59,229 nucleotides of DNA from an uncultured Lachnospiraceae bacterium (GTDB lineage: Bacteria; Bacillota; Clostridia; Lachnospirales; Lachnospiraceae): the NCBI GenBank assembly GCA_947652925.1, contig CANTEW010000011.1, positions 1 through 59,229 of the forward strand, written 5' to 3'. The first letter of the stretch is position 1, and the number at the start of each line of letters is the position of its first letter. Made by a program: the position numbers and the translations under genes. Positions 1 through 6,884 of this stretch are shown in pieces. Under the pieces are notes generated by a model. It did no database searches and was not told where the DNA came from. It saw only the letters and a list, made by a program, of their open reading frames with translations.

Positions 1-333
1 CGCGGGGACAGGGAGATCTATGCCCGGAGGAAGGAGACCATCGAGCGGATCTTCGAGACTGCGAAAGAACAGCATGGGTTCCGTTATACACAATACATAG
101 GAAGAGCACGGATGGAGATGAAATCCGGGCTCACTTTTGCATGCATGGACTTAAAGAAACTGGCAAGGATCCTTGCCAGAAAGGGGCGAAGAGGACTACC
201 GTCCAAGGGATGTCCACGTATTTTAAAGAAGATACATCTCACGATAAGAGAGGTGTTGGAGTTTTGCTCTGACACCTCTCTTTGTCTACCGTCTGAGCCC
301 CCTCTCAGGAGGGGGCGGAAAGAAAGGGGGTAA
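1..333 (+). CDS. IS1182-type transposase, C-terminal part (cut by window start)
   Basis: The frame is open from the first base and ends at TAA. It reads as the end of an IS1182-family DDE transposase: an ERIF-TAKEQHGFRYTQY block carrying the last catalytic Glu region, followed by TFACMDLKKLA, a hallmark of the family's C-terminus. The tail is arginine-rich and ends in a short GCCCCCT/AGGGGGC hairpin (297-316), as IS ends often do. The N-terminal part lies outside the window, so it is unknown whether the copy is intact. The next gene begins 1 base after the stop, which suggests the IS landed in or next to the element described below. Confidence 0.75.
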   Translation, partial: RGDREIYARRKETIERIFETAKEQHGFRYTQYIGRARMEMKSGLTFACMDLKKLARILARKGRRGLPSKGCPRILKKIHLTIREVLEFCSDTSLCLPSEPPLRRGRKERG

Positions 334-334
334 T

Positions 335-1078
335 ATGGAAAAAAGGATTTTGGTCCTCATTATCTTTTGCCTTTCATTGGCTACGGCACTCATTGTCCCA
401 ATGCATGCGTATGAGGCCTTGCCACCTATGTCCACGGATATTTTTGTGGGATATGTTTTGAAAACATATTTAGTGATGGTTGCTGGATGTATTTTTTCTT
501 TTATCTGTTTTTGGGCAGTCCGGTGGGCGTGGGATACGCCTGCAAAAACTGTACTCGAATCCTGGGTGCGGCTGTCAGCTTTGCGTTTTTCGCTTTGGAG
601 ACGTTCGAAAAATATAAGTTTCATCGCTCCCCGACTGCAATGTTTTTTATTCCTTGTCCTGAAAAGGAATAATGAGTTCCTGCACCTGCCCTTGGGCAGG
701 GATGTCACCGCTCTGTCTCCTCTGGGGACGGGGACGGTATTCCGGGACAGCTGTATCTTTTATCAGTTCCAGCTTGTGCTGGCTCCTGGTCTTGACCTGG
801 ATGAAAGGGCAATGACAGAACTGCTCCGCACATACATAGCTGCGAAACTGCGCAATTTCGGGATTGCGGGGCTGGATGCAGTCTACCTGGACAGCAGGAC
901 AGGGAACTGGCTCACTGTCTACCTTGACCGGGTGGACATCGACCAGGACAGCAGCCTGCTGACTTTTGAACTGCTCTATGTGTCAGACCGCGCCTCGGCC
1001 CGGTACCTGCAGAAAGCCGTTGAAAGGGAGCGGGCAGGGGACGTCCCAGAACCCGAGGTCTACGACGATGAATCGTGA
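335..1078 (+). CDS. Membrane protein of integrated element, unknown function
   Basis: This is a 247-residue protein with two hydrophobic segments near the N-terminus (about residues 5-25 and 45-65) and a soluble remainder. A GGGGG ribosome site sits just upstream of the ATG. The stop overlaps the start of the FtsK-like gene by 11 bases, so the two are probably translationally coupled. A membrane partner ahead of an FtsK/HerA-type ATPase is common in Gram-positive conjugative and mobilizable elements, but I do not recognise this family. A role as membrane anchor for the ATPase is inference. Confidence 0.6.
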   Translation: MEKRILVLIIFCLSLATALIVPMHAYEALPPMSTDIFVGYVLKTYLVMVAGCIFSFICFWAVRWAWDTPAKTVLESWVRLSALRFSLWRRSKNISFIAPRLQCFLFLVLKRNNEFLHLPLGRDVTALSPLGTGTVFRDSCIFYQFQLVLAPGLDLDERAMTELLRTYIAAKLRNFGIAGLDAVYLDSRTGNWLTVYLDRVDIDQDSSLLTFELLYVSDRASARYLQKAVERERAGDVPEPEVYDDES

Positions 1079-1781
1079 TAGTGACGGCCTGTTTTATGCG
1101 GGGTTTGAGCAAAATGCTCTTTCCCTGGGTATCAGGCTCCCTGTAAAGGTCGATTTCCGCTCAGTGCCGCATCTGCTGATAGTGGCCCCGAGCGGGTCAG
1201 GCAAGACACATCTGCTCACTTTTATCCTGGGGCAGTTAGCCAGAAAAGACGGGGGATTGATACTCGCCGATTTTAAGGGCATTGATTTTACAGCCCTGGA
1301 CGGGTGCCGCCATTACTATAAACACAGTGCTGTGGCAGAGGCCCTCTCCCATGTTTTTGGTATCTTACAGGAACGCATGGCAGACCCACAGTCAGGGCGT
1401 AAGATACTATTCCTAGTGATCGATGAATGGAGCGGTTTTCTCTCGCTCTATCCAAAAAAACAGGAGGGGTTCAAACAGCAGCTGGCATCCATCCTGATGC
1501 TGGGCAGGGGCGTGGGGATATTTGTGATACTGGCCCTCCAGCGTGCGGATGCGGGTTATCTGACTGGCAGGGACAATTTTGGGAACTGTATCGGCCTTGG
1601 GACTCTAAGTAGGGAAAGTATCAGTATGACGTTCTCAGACCACAGAGATTCTATCATCCCAAAGGGGCGGGGAAAAGGGTATCTGGCTACAGACGGGAGG
1701 CCATTGCAGGAGATAGTCGTCCCACGGATAAGGAATATCAAAGGGACAATGGGCGTTATATGTTCAGCATTGGACGGCTGA
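1068..1781 (+). CDS. FtsK/HerA-like DNA-pumping ATPase, small form
   Basis: The 237-residue protein has a Walker A motif APSGSGKTH near residue 42, a LILADFKGIDF segment, and a Walker B-like ILFLVIDEWSGF, the order seen in FtsK/SpoIIIE/TcpA ATPases of Gram-positive conjugative elements. It lacks the usual N-terminal membrane domain; the overlapping upstream membrane protein may supply it. I chose the ATG at 1068 because it gives the 11-base overlap and sits just before the conserved part. Expected role: coupling ATPase that brings DNA to a membrane channel. At 237 residues it is shorter than typical FtsK-like coupling proteins (400 or more), so it may be a minimal or reduced form. Confidence 0.72.
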   Translation: MNRDSDGLFYAGFEQNALSLGIRLPVKVDFRSVPHLLIVAPSGSGKTHLLTFILGQLARKDGGLILADFKGIDFTALDGCRHYYKHSAVAEALSHVFGILQERMADPQSGRKILFLVIDEWSGFLSLYPKKQEGFKQQLASILMLGRGVGIFVILALQRADAGYLTGRDNFGNCIGLGTLSRESISMTFSDHRDSIIPKGRGKGYLATDGRPLQEIVVPRIRNIKGTMGVICSALDG

Positions 1782-1839
1782 CTGGGACCTGCCCGACTGT
1801 GCCGCCTGCCGGAGGCAGAAGGCACAGGGAGGGCAGGGG

Positions 1840-1865
1840 GTTCCCGGCCAGTATTACCCGGGAAC
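1840..1865 (+). other. CRESS-like replication origin stem-loop with CAGTATTAC
   Basis: GTTCCCGG (1840-1847) and CCGGGAAC (1858-1865) form a perfect 8-bp stem around the 10-base loop CCAGTATTAC. The loop holds CAGTATTAC (1849-1857), which fits the NANTATTAC nonanucleotide nicked by Rep at the rolling-circle origin of circoviruses, geminiviruses and nanoviruses; nicking would fall between TATT and AC. It lies just upstream of a gene with HUH Rep motifs, as expected. Short GGCAG/GGCAC units at 1814-1836 could be Rep-binding iterons. Function is inference from match and position. Confidence 0.72.
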
Positions 1866-1869
1866 TTCT

Positions 1870-2958
1870 GTGACTGTAACTTTTTACCACACCCCCTTAT
1901 TTTTCAAGGGGCCTGGATGAAGAAAAATATAAAGACCCAGAGTATCTTGCCGACTATCTCTGTGGACTTTGGGAAAACAGTGGAAAAGGACGTACTTCGG
2001 CTGTAGCAGTCTGTAAGAGCGCAGATGGGCTGTATCATGCGCATATGGCCCTATACGGCAACACGACAACATTAAAAAATGTTGCGAAGATATTGTGCCA
2101 GAGCCATGTTGAACCCCAATATGGAGGCAAGCAGGCACTCAGCGGATATCTCTCAAAGACTGGGATATATGCAGAAAAAGGTGAGGAGGTCCTGTCCATA
2201 AAAGGCCTCGAGAATATACAAGATGTGCAGGGGAAACGCAGTGATATACAGGTGATAGAGGAAATGCTCTTAAAAGGCTATACTCCATCCCAGATACTCA
2301 GCAGTGATATCTCATTTTACAGATTTGAAAAGATGATATTACATGCTTACGCAGACCAGCGCATTAGAGATGCGCCACAGCACAGGGATATATATACAGA
2401 GTATCATTTAGGGGGGCTGGGACAGGGAAGACTAATTTTTACAACCATTTGTGTGAGGAGTATGGGAGTGAAAATATATATATGCTGACAGATTATGATA
2501 ATAACCTGTCGGGAGGGCTTGACTCTTATATGAAAGAAGGCGCACCGGATATACTCTTTATGGATGAATTCAAGGGATTTGGTATCAGCTACAGTAAACT
2601 GCTGACCATGCTGAACGGGTATTCCCGTATGCAGACACACAGCCGGTATGTCAATACATATAATCTATGGTCAAAAGTCTATATAACATCGGTCTATCCG
2701 CCAGAACGCATCTATCAGAATATGGTATCGACGGAATACCAGGATGTTGATTCTTATCAGCAGTTCCTACGCAGGATAAATAAGATTGTATATCATTATA
2801 AGAAAGATGGGAGATATCATACATATCCCATCGACAGCACCGATCATAACGGCTATGAAGATTTAAGACGCCGGTCGGAAGATGCAGGCCGGGAAGAAAA
2901 AGACGGTTTCAAAAAGATATCTGATACGGAACAACTGGCACTACCGTTCAAGGATTAG
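1870..2958 (+). pseudogene. rep: CRESS-type Rep (HUH endonuclease-SF3 helicase), frameshifted
   Basis: One frame (about 1880-2488) encodes an endonuclease part with GLYHAHMALYG (the HUH motif, His-x-His) and GYLSK (YxxK, catalytic Tyr). A second frame (to 2958) encodes a helicase part with ILFMDEFKG (Walker B) and VYITSVYPPE (motif C). They join if one G is restored to the G6 run at 2411-2416; the repaired reading gives GGAGTGKT, the missing Walker A. No ATG precedes the HUH motif in its frame: the first is at 2045, inside the motif. A better N-terminus (FYHTPLFFKG) is seen in the GTG frame from 1870 and would need one more single-base repair near 1906-1913. The family is that of bacterial pCRESS Reps, which initiate rolling-circle replication. 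As read here it is broken. The start is uncertain. Confidence 0.75.
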
Positions 2959-2970
2959 GGGGGTGTATAT

Positions 2971-3372
2971 ATGGTATCTAAAAAAACAGATGACCTGCTG
3001 GAGCTTATGAAAAAATCGGCAGATGGACCCCGCCAGCAGTCCCCCATGGAAGCCATGGAGGGGCTGGCATGTGTATGGGACAACGTAGAATGTACGGACT
3101 ACAGCCGCATCCGGGACAGTACCGGAGAAATCTTAGAGGAACGGCTGTCCGTATGTTTTGAAGATGGAGCCGAGATATTGGTCTTGTTTTCGGATGGGGC
3201 ATACAGCTGGGGGACCTATCCAGCTATCCCCACACCGGAACAAGATACAGACATTATCCAAAAAATATATAATGGAGGTAAACAAAAATGGGTGAGGACG
3301 AGATTTTTTTTGACCCAAATGCAGGATTCAATATCCATCATGGGTTTGAATACTATGCACCCCAGCGGATAA
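2971..3372 (+). CDS. Unknown element protein
   Basis: The frame encodes 133 residues and starts 12 bases after rep behind a GGGGGG run that may serve as ribosome site. The first ~105 residues look like a real soluble protein (acidic, with SVCFEDGAEILVLFSDGAYSW). The last ~28 residues overlap the next gene by 85 bases in another frame and look like read-through, so the true 3' end may have been lost to a small indel. I do not recognise the family. Position between rep and xis marks it as element cargo or accessory replication gene. Confidence 0.45.
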   Translation: MVSKKTDDLLELMKKSADGPRQQSPMEAMEGLACVWDNVECTDYSRIRDSTGEILEERLSVCFEDGAEILVLFSDGAYSWGTYPAIPTPEQDTDIIQKIYNGGKQKWVRTRFFLTQMQDSISIMGLNTMHPSG

Positions 3373-3677
3373 AACGCATATTGAAAAAGGATTTCAACTG
3401 CCATTTAGAGAACATCTGGCAGGGCTATAAGGCCAACCGGAAGCCAGGCTATCATGAAATCTACAACCTAGTGGACGATGCCACGGGGAAGATTATCGGG
3501 AGCAAGCTCCCTCTTGACCATTTCCGGAGGGTGTTTTCCCAGATGGGCTATCCTCGCGATGATGAAAAAAGCGCTGTACATGGCAGATATCTCCGACGCA
3601 GTGAAGGGTTAGAGAGATTCCGCGAGATGGTAGAAAGAGCAAAAAAAGAAAGCCAAGAAGGACAACAAGAAGACTAA
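3288..3677 (+). CDS. Unknown element protein with lysine-rich end
   Basis: The 129-residue protein starts at an ATG 10 bases after GGAGG (3273-3277). It is basic, with HHGFEYYAPQRIKRILKKDF and a conserved-looking KLPLDHFRRVF segment, and has no motif I can name. The end runs into an A7 tract (3641-3647). With one A fewer the frame would continue into a long Lys/Ala/Thr-rich basic tail and on toward the excisionase, so the present stop may reflect a small indel. A DNA-binding role is only a guess from the basic composition. Confidence 0.5.
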   Translation: MGEDEIFFDPNAGFNIHHGFEYYAPQRIKRILKKDFNCHLENIWQGYKANRKPGYHEIYNLVDDATGKIIGSKLPLDHFRRVFSQMGYPRDDEKSAVHGRYLRRSEGLERFREMVERAKKESQEGQQED

Positions 3678-3719
3678 GAAGACCAAGAAGAAAGCCGCTA
3701 AAAGCGGAGAAAGGAGATG

Positions 3720-3783
3720 TCCTGACAATACCGATAATGTACTGTATTGTATCGTAATGCCGCGTCGTAAGCGATTGTCAGGA
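3720..3783. repeat. Inverted repeat upstream of excisionase
   Basis: TCCTGACAAT (3720-3729) and ATTGTCAGGA (3774-3783) are perfect 10-base inverted copies 44 bases apart. A further ATTGTCAA occurs at about 3802. They sit directly before the excisionase gene, where Tn916-type elements keep regulatory and recombination sites. A repressor or Xis/Int arm-type site is possible; nothing here decides between them. Confidence 0.5.
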
Positions 3784-3822
3784 AAAGATAAAAATATCCG
3801 TATTGTCAAGTCCATGTATCAG

Positions 3823-4017
3823 ATGAACAAAACAAAAACAAGGGAAACAGAAAAACAGATAGCAGTTGATATTGAAAAACTGGCGGCCATGTTGTCATGC
3901 GGCCATGCAACCGCACGGAAGATAGGGGAAGATGCTGGAGCGCGTATAAATATAGGCAGACGTGTATTATATTCTGTAGAAAAAGTTGAGCGATATATAT
4001 ATTTGATCTCACAATAA
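3823..4017 (+). CDS. xis: Excisionase (MerR-like helix-turn-helix)
   Basis: This is a protein of about 64 residues whose core VDIEKLAAMLSCGHATARKI is the winged-helix start of Tn916-type excisionases, followed by INIGRRVLYSVEKVERYI, the wing and second helix. It lies just before an integrase remnant in the same direction, the standard xis-int order. Excisionase bends DNA at attachment sites and directs integrase toward excision. I took the ATG at 3823; 3814 is equally possible, and neither has a clear ribosome site. The frame stays open upstream to the previous gene, so the start is not certain. Confidence 0.7.
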   Translation: MNKTKTRETEKQIAVDIEKLAAMLSCGHATARKIGEDAGARINIGRRVLYSVEKVERYIYLISQ

Positions 4018-4104
4018 GAAATCAGACTTTTATGTTCCCATCCCAGTGTATCTATGTTATGATATATCCATAGACGCAATACGCCATGGGGACACAGAGA
4101 AAAG

Positions 4105-4639
4105 ACTGAAAGTTGGCACAGGTGTGCGGTGCGGGGAACTGATAGGGCTGACCTGGACTGATGTGGATATGAAAAAAAGACAGTCAGCATAGACCATCAA
4201 CTCATCTATAAAAATACAGGAAGTGTACCGCGCGTTTAAAGCACAACGCGAGTTAGACTTTTTACAAGGAAAGAGCAGGGATATTGACGTGGACGGCTAT
4301 ACAGATTTTATCTTTACAGCAAAGACAGGACGGCCATTGATGCCGAGTGCAGTCAACAGCATACTCTACAATATCGTGGATGCGTATAATAAAGCGGAAC
4401 TGCAAAGAGCCAAGGGACAACACCGGAAAGCGGAACTGCTCCCAAGATTCTCAGCCCACGTCACCCGCCACACCGCTTGTACCCGGATGGCTGAGAGCGG
4501 CATGGATATAAAAGTCTTGCAGTATATCATGGGACATTCTGATATAGAGATGACCATGCAGGTGTATAACCACATCACAGATATGTCCCGGGTAGAAAAA
4601 GAGATAGAAAAACTGGACAGGATGACAGTCAACCTCTGA
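4105..4639 (+). pseudogene. int: Tn916-type tyrosine integrase, N-terminally deleted and frameshifted
   Basis: Only the catalytic domain remains. The first piece reads VGTGVRCGELIGLTW with the first catalytic Arg; the second (4223-4639) holds HVTRHTACTRMAE (His-x-x-Arg), GHSDIEMTMQVYNH (His and the nucleophile Tyr). The pieces are out of frame by one base at an A7 tract (4172-4178); eight As would join them as MKKKTVSIDHQLIYK. The arm-binding and core-binding domains (about 180 residues) are absent between xis and 4105. The element therefore cannot integrate or excise by itself. Even with the A-run corrected, the N-terminal deletion remains, so this is real decay. Confidence 0.8.
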
Positions 4640-4665
4640 CACCAAAAAATTAAAAATTGGTGTCA
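4637..4665. terminator. Hairpin at integrase stop
   Basis: TGACACCAA (4637-4645) pairs with TTGGTGTCA (4657-4665) around an A/T-rich loop; the first arm starts with the integrase stop codon. There is no T-tract after it, so it may be an attachment-site or structural hairpin rather than a strong terminator. Confidence 0.45.
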
Positions 4666-4703
4666 AACCGCAAAAATCATGATATTTTATAAATTAAAAA
4701 GTC

Positions 4704-4732
4704 TGCAAACCCGCATAAATAAAGGGTTTGCA
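4704..4732. terminator. Hairpin between element and hsp20
   Basis: TGCAAACCC (4704-4712) and GGGTTTGCA (4724-4732) form a perfect 9-bp stem followed by AAAATTGC and, 15 bases on, CTTTTT. It would separate the integrated element from the heat-shock promoter. It could also mark the element's right end; no matching copy was found near position 335. Confidence 0.5.
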
Positions 4733-4749
4733 AAAATTGCAAAAACTTT

Positions 4750-4776
4750 TTAGCACTCACCCCTTGACAGTGCTAA
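4750..4776. promoter_or_regulatory. CIRCE element (HrcA operator)
   Basis: TTAGCACTC, a 9-base spacer, then CAGTGCTAA: this matches the CIRCE inverted repeat TTAGCACTC-N9-GAGTGCTAA at 17 of 18 positions. It overlaps the -35 box of the hsp20 promoter, so bound HrcA would block transcription until heat stress. Confidence 0.88.
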
Positions 4777-4792
4777 CAATGCGTGCTATAGT
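4764..4792 (+). promoter_or_regulatory. Sigma-A promoter of hsp20
   Basis: TTGACA (4764-4769), a 17-base spacer, and TATAGT (4787-4792). The -35 box lies inside the CIRCE repeat. Confidence 0.85.
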
Positions 4793-4837
4793 ACACCTAT
4801 AACAAAAACAACTACAGTTTCTAAGGAGGTATTCTTT

Positions 4838-5263
4838 ATGATGTTAACAAATAGAAATTTTGGACTTTTTGACGAACTTTTTAAAGACCCTTTCTTTTCC
4901 ACCACATTCAACCGGAGCGATACTTCCCTGATGAAAACAGACATCCAGGAATCCGGGGATAAATATCTGCTGGATATCGAGCTGCCTGGTTTCCACAAAG
5001 AAGATATCCATGCCGAGCTAAAAGAAGGTTATCTGACCGTCACAGCCACCCGGAACGAGAAAAAAGATGAGAAAGATGAAAAGGGCAATTATCTGCGGCG
5101 GGAAAGATTCTCCGGTACATGTAAGCGCAGTTTTTATGTAGGAGAAGGCATCACCCAGGAAGATATACAGGCCGGTTTTGAAAATGGTATCCTCCGCTTG
5201 AGCATCCCCAAGGAAGCTCCGAAAGCCATTGAAGAAAAACCTAAGTATATCACCATCCAGTAA
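4838..5263 (+). CDS. hsp20: Small heat-shock protein, Hsp20/alpha-crystallin family
   Basis: A 141-residue chaperone with the usual clostridial start (MMLTNRNFGLFDELF), an alpha-crystallin domain from about residue 35 (DIQESGDKYLLDIELPGFHKED) and the conserved A-x-x-x-n-G-v-L motif late in the domain (AGFENGILRLSIPK). It binds unfolding proteins without ATP and holds them for refolding. Start: ATG at 4838 after AAGGAGG; a second ATG follows at once. Control by CIRCE/HrcA is visible upstream. The next gene starts 3 bases after the stop, so the two form an operon. Confidence 0.93.
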   Translation: MMLTNRNFGLFDELFKDPFFSTTFNRSDTSLMKTDIQESGDKYLLDIELPGFHKEDIHAELKEGYLTVTATRNEKKDEKDEKGNYLRRERFSGTCKRSFYVGEGITQEDIQAGFENGILRLSIPKEAPKAIEEKPKYITIQ

Positions 5264-5266
5264 CAG

Positions 5267-5863
5267 ATGGAACGGCTTCTATGCCTGGGGGACAGCATCA
5301 CTGCAGCCGACCGCCTTTTCTGCTCTGACAGGCTGGGCGAGGGGTATGTATCCATGCTGCCCCCTTTGTTAAAAGATCTCGAGATCATCAACAAAGGTAT
5401 GGATGGTCTTACTATCTCCAGGATCCTCCAGAATATACAGCGGGACTGCATCGACCTGCAGCCAGACATCGTCACGATCCAAGTGGGGATCAATAATATC
5501 GGCCTGCTGATGAATACAGACCGCAGTCCCACCCAGCAGACGCAGATGATGGCCGAGTACATCCGGGAATATACAGCATTGCTCAAGAAGATCACGGAAC
5601 ACAGCCACGCCAGGCTCATCCTCATCGAACCGTTCATCTTTCCCTATCCCGAAGAATTCACCGGATGGATCCCCCATGTAAAGACCCTCTCCGGGCACAT
5701 CAGAGGATTAGCTGATATCTTTGCCTGCAGTTTCCTGCCCCTCCATGACCTCCTGGGCCAGGAAGCCCGGCGGCTGGGTTATGGGGCCATCACCACAGAT
5801 GGGATACATCTGACCCGCCTGGGACATCAGATCATCGCCCAGCGTCTGGCAAAGCTTCTCTGA
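5267..5863 (+). CDS. SGNH/GDSL-family hydrolase
   Basis: The 198-residue protein has block I GDSI with the nucleophile Ser (residues 8-11), block III VGINN with the oxyanion Asn, and block V DGIHLTRLGH with the catalytic Asp and His: a full SGNH set. No signal peptide is visible, so it is probably a cytoplasmic esterase or lipase-like enzyme; the substrate cannot be read. It follows hsp20 with a 3-base gap and no ribosome site of its own except within the hsp20 end, so it should be induced by heat with hsp20. Confidence 0.88.
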   Translation: MERLLCLGDSITAADRLFCSDRLGEGYVSMLPPLLKDLEIINKGMDGLTISRILQNIQRDCIDLQPDIVTIQVGINNIGLLMNTDRSPTQQTQMMAEYIREYTALLKKITEHSHARLILIEPFIFPYPEEFTGWIPHVKTLSGHIRGLADIFACSFLPLHDLLGQEARRLGYGAITTDGIHLTRLGHQIIAQRLAKLL

Positions 5864-5894
5864 CCCTGTATATTTTTCCCCATATCCCACATAC

Positions 5895-5928
5895 TATGAT
5901 AGCCTGGCCATATCACCAGGCTATCATA
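5895..5928. terminator. 13-bp perfect hairpin
   Basis: TATGATAGCCTGG (5895-5907) and CCAGGCTATCATA (5916-5928) form a perfect stem with an 8-base loop. No T-run follows, and the ribosome site of the next small ORF lies only ~8 bases downstream, so it may act as terminator of the hsp20 operon or as a regulatory hairpin for the small ORF. Confidence 0.55.
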
Positions 5929-5950
5929 TATGTGAAAGGAGTAACAGGCT

Positions 5951-6142
5951 ATGGCAGAGAAGTCAGATCCGTATCATGTATCTTACGACTCCTACCTCAA
6001 CACCAATGCATGTACTGAATGCACTGGCCTGATACCCTCCCTGGCTGAAGACGACAGGGAATGGAACGCTTACCGGGAGGTCTTCGACTTTGAAGCCGTA
6101 CCGGAAAAAGCCACTAAACCTGGAAACGTATCTGAGAGTTAA
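5951..6142 (+). CDS. Small acidic protein, unknown
   Basis: The 63-residue ORF begins at an ATG 12 bases after AAAGGAG and ends just before a strong terminator. It is acidic and has two closely spaced cysteines (ACTECTG), which could bind metal or be modified. No family recognised. The ribosome site, separate hairpins on both sides and compact size argue for a real gene. Confidence 0.5.
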   Translation: MAEKSDPYHVSYDSYLNTNACTECTGLIPSLAEDDREWNAYREVFDFEAVPEKATKPGNVSES

Positions 6143-6186
6143 CAAGGCAGGGCGTCCTCCACACCACGGAAAGGCGCCCTGCCTTG
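6143..6186. terminator. Terminator between small ORF and XRE regulator
   Basis: CAAGGCAGGGCG (6143-6154) pairs with CGCCCTGCCTTG (6175-6186), 12 bp, followed by TATTTCC. It stands between converging genes and can serve both. Confidence 0.8.
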
Positions 6187-6196
6187 TATTTCCTTA

Positions 6197-6721
6197 TCAT
6201 TTTTTACCGCGTTTTAATACTCTCCTCTTAAAAGCCCTGATCTTTGTCATATAACGGCTGGAATACAAGACTCCCAAGAGCAGATCCCCGAATACGAGCC
6301 CGAGCATGAAGTCGGCTATATCACTGTAGACCTCCACATCCGTCAACCCCTGGATATCGATGACCATATATATGATATATGCGACCAGTCCTGCTATGAA
6401 CACGTAACAAAGTTTCTTTGAAAATACGATCTTCTCTGTGCTGACCTGTTCTGCGATCTTCAGCATGGTCTCCTCTGTCTTTTTATCCATATCCTTCTCT
6501 GTATCTTCTCCTTTCTTACCACCGTCTAGGATCTCCCCGACCTCCACATCATAATATCTTGCGATCTGGATGAGCAGATCAAGATCCGGCATAGTCACCC
6601 CGTTCTCCCACCGTGAGACACTTCGGTTCGATACACCCAGGATCTCTGCCACCTCCTCCTGGGTGAGCGATCTTTCTCTGCGCAGTTCCCTCAAAAACCT
6701 TCCGATCTTCTGCTGATCCAA
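6197..6721 (-). CDS. XRE-family regulator with two membrane segments
   Basis: The 174-residue protein has an N-terminal helix-turn-helix (residues 6-60; LTQEEVAEILGVSNRSVSRWENG), a charged linker (68-100), and two hydrophobic segments (about 104-121 and 135-160). Membrane-bound XRE regulators of this layout are common in clostridia; they probably sense something at the membrane. No partner gene is obvious: the neighbours are an unrelated small ORF and the ABC operon. Promoter and target are not visible. Confidence 0.85.
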   Translation of the reverse strand: MDQQKIGRFLRELRRERSLTQEEVAEILGVSNRSVSRWENGVTMPDLDLLIQIARYYDVEVGEILDGGKKGEDTEKDMDKKTEETMLKIAEQVSTEKIVFSKKLCYVFIAGLVAYIIYMVIDIQGLTDVEVYSDIADFMLGLVFGDLLLGVLYSSRYMTKIRAFKRRVLKRGKK

Positions 6722-6830
6722 CGTCCTCTCCCCTCCTCTCCGCCTCTATACTACCTTTTTTCTCAAAAAAGAACAGGACACAGACTGAGAACCTCCTGTT
6801 TTTGCTGAAGATCTCCATAGGATCAAGAAA

Positions 6831-6861
6831 GGGAGACAGCTACCCTCACGGCCTGTCTCCC
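6831..6861 (-). terminator. Terminator of the ABC transporter operon
   Basis: GGGAGACAG (6831-6839) and CTGTCTCCC (6853-6861) form a 9-bp stem; read on the minus strand it is followed by TTTCTTG. Confidence 0.7.
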
Positions 6862-6884
6862 TCAGCACGGATCCCCTATGATCC

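Noticed and set aside
2045-2488. ATG at 2045 as the real start of the Rep N-terminal part
   Set aside because: It falls within the HUH motif (HAHM), so the protein must begin upstream.
4839-5263. Hsp20 as cargo of the integrated element
   Set aside because: It has its own CIRCE promoter and core-type context; hairpins separate it from the integrase.
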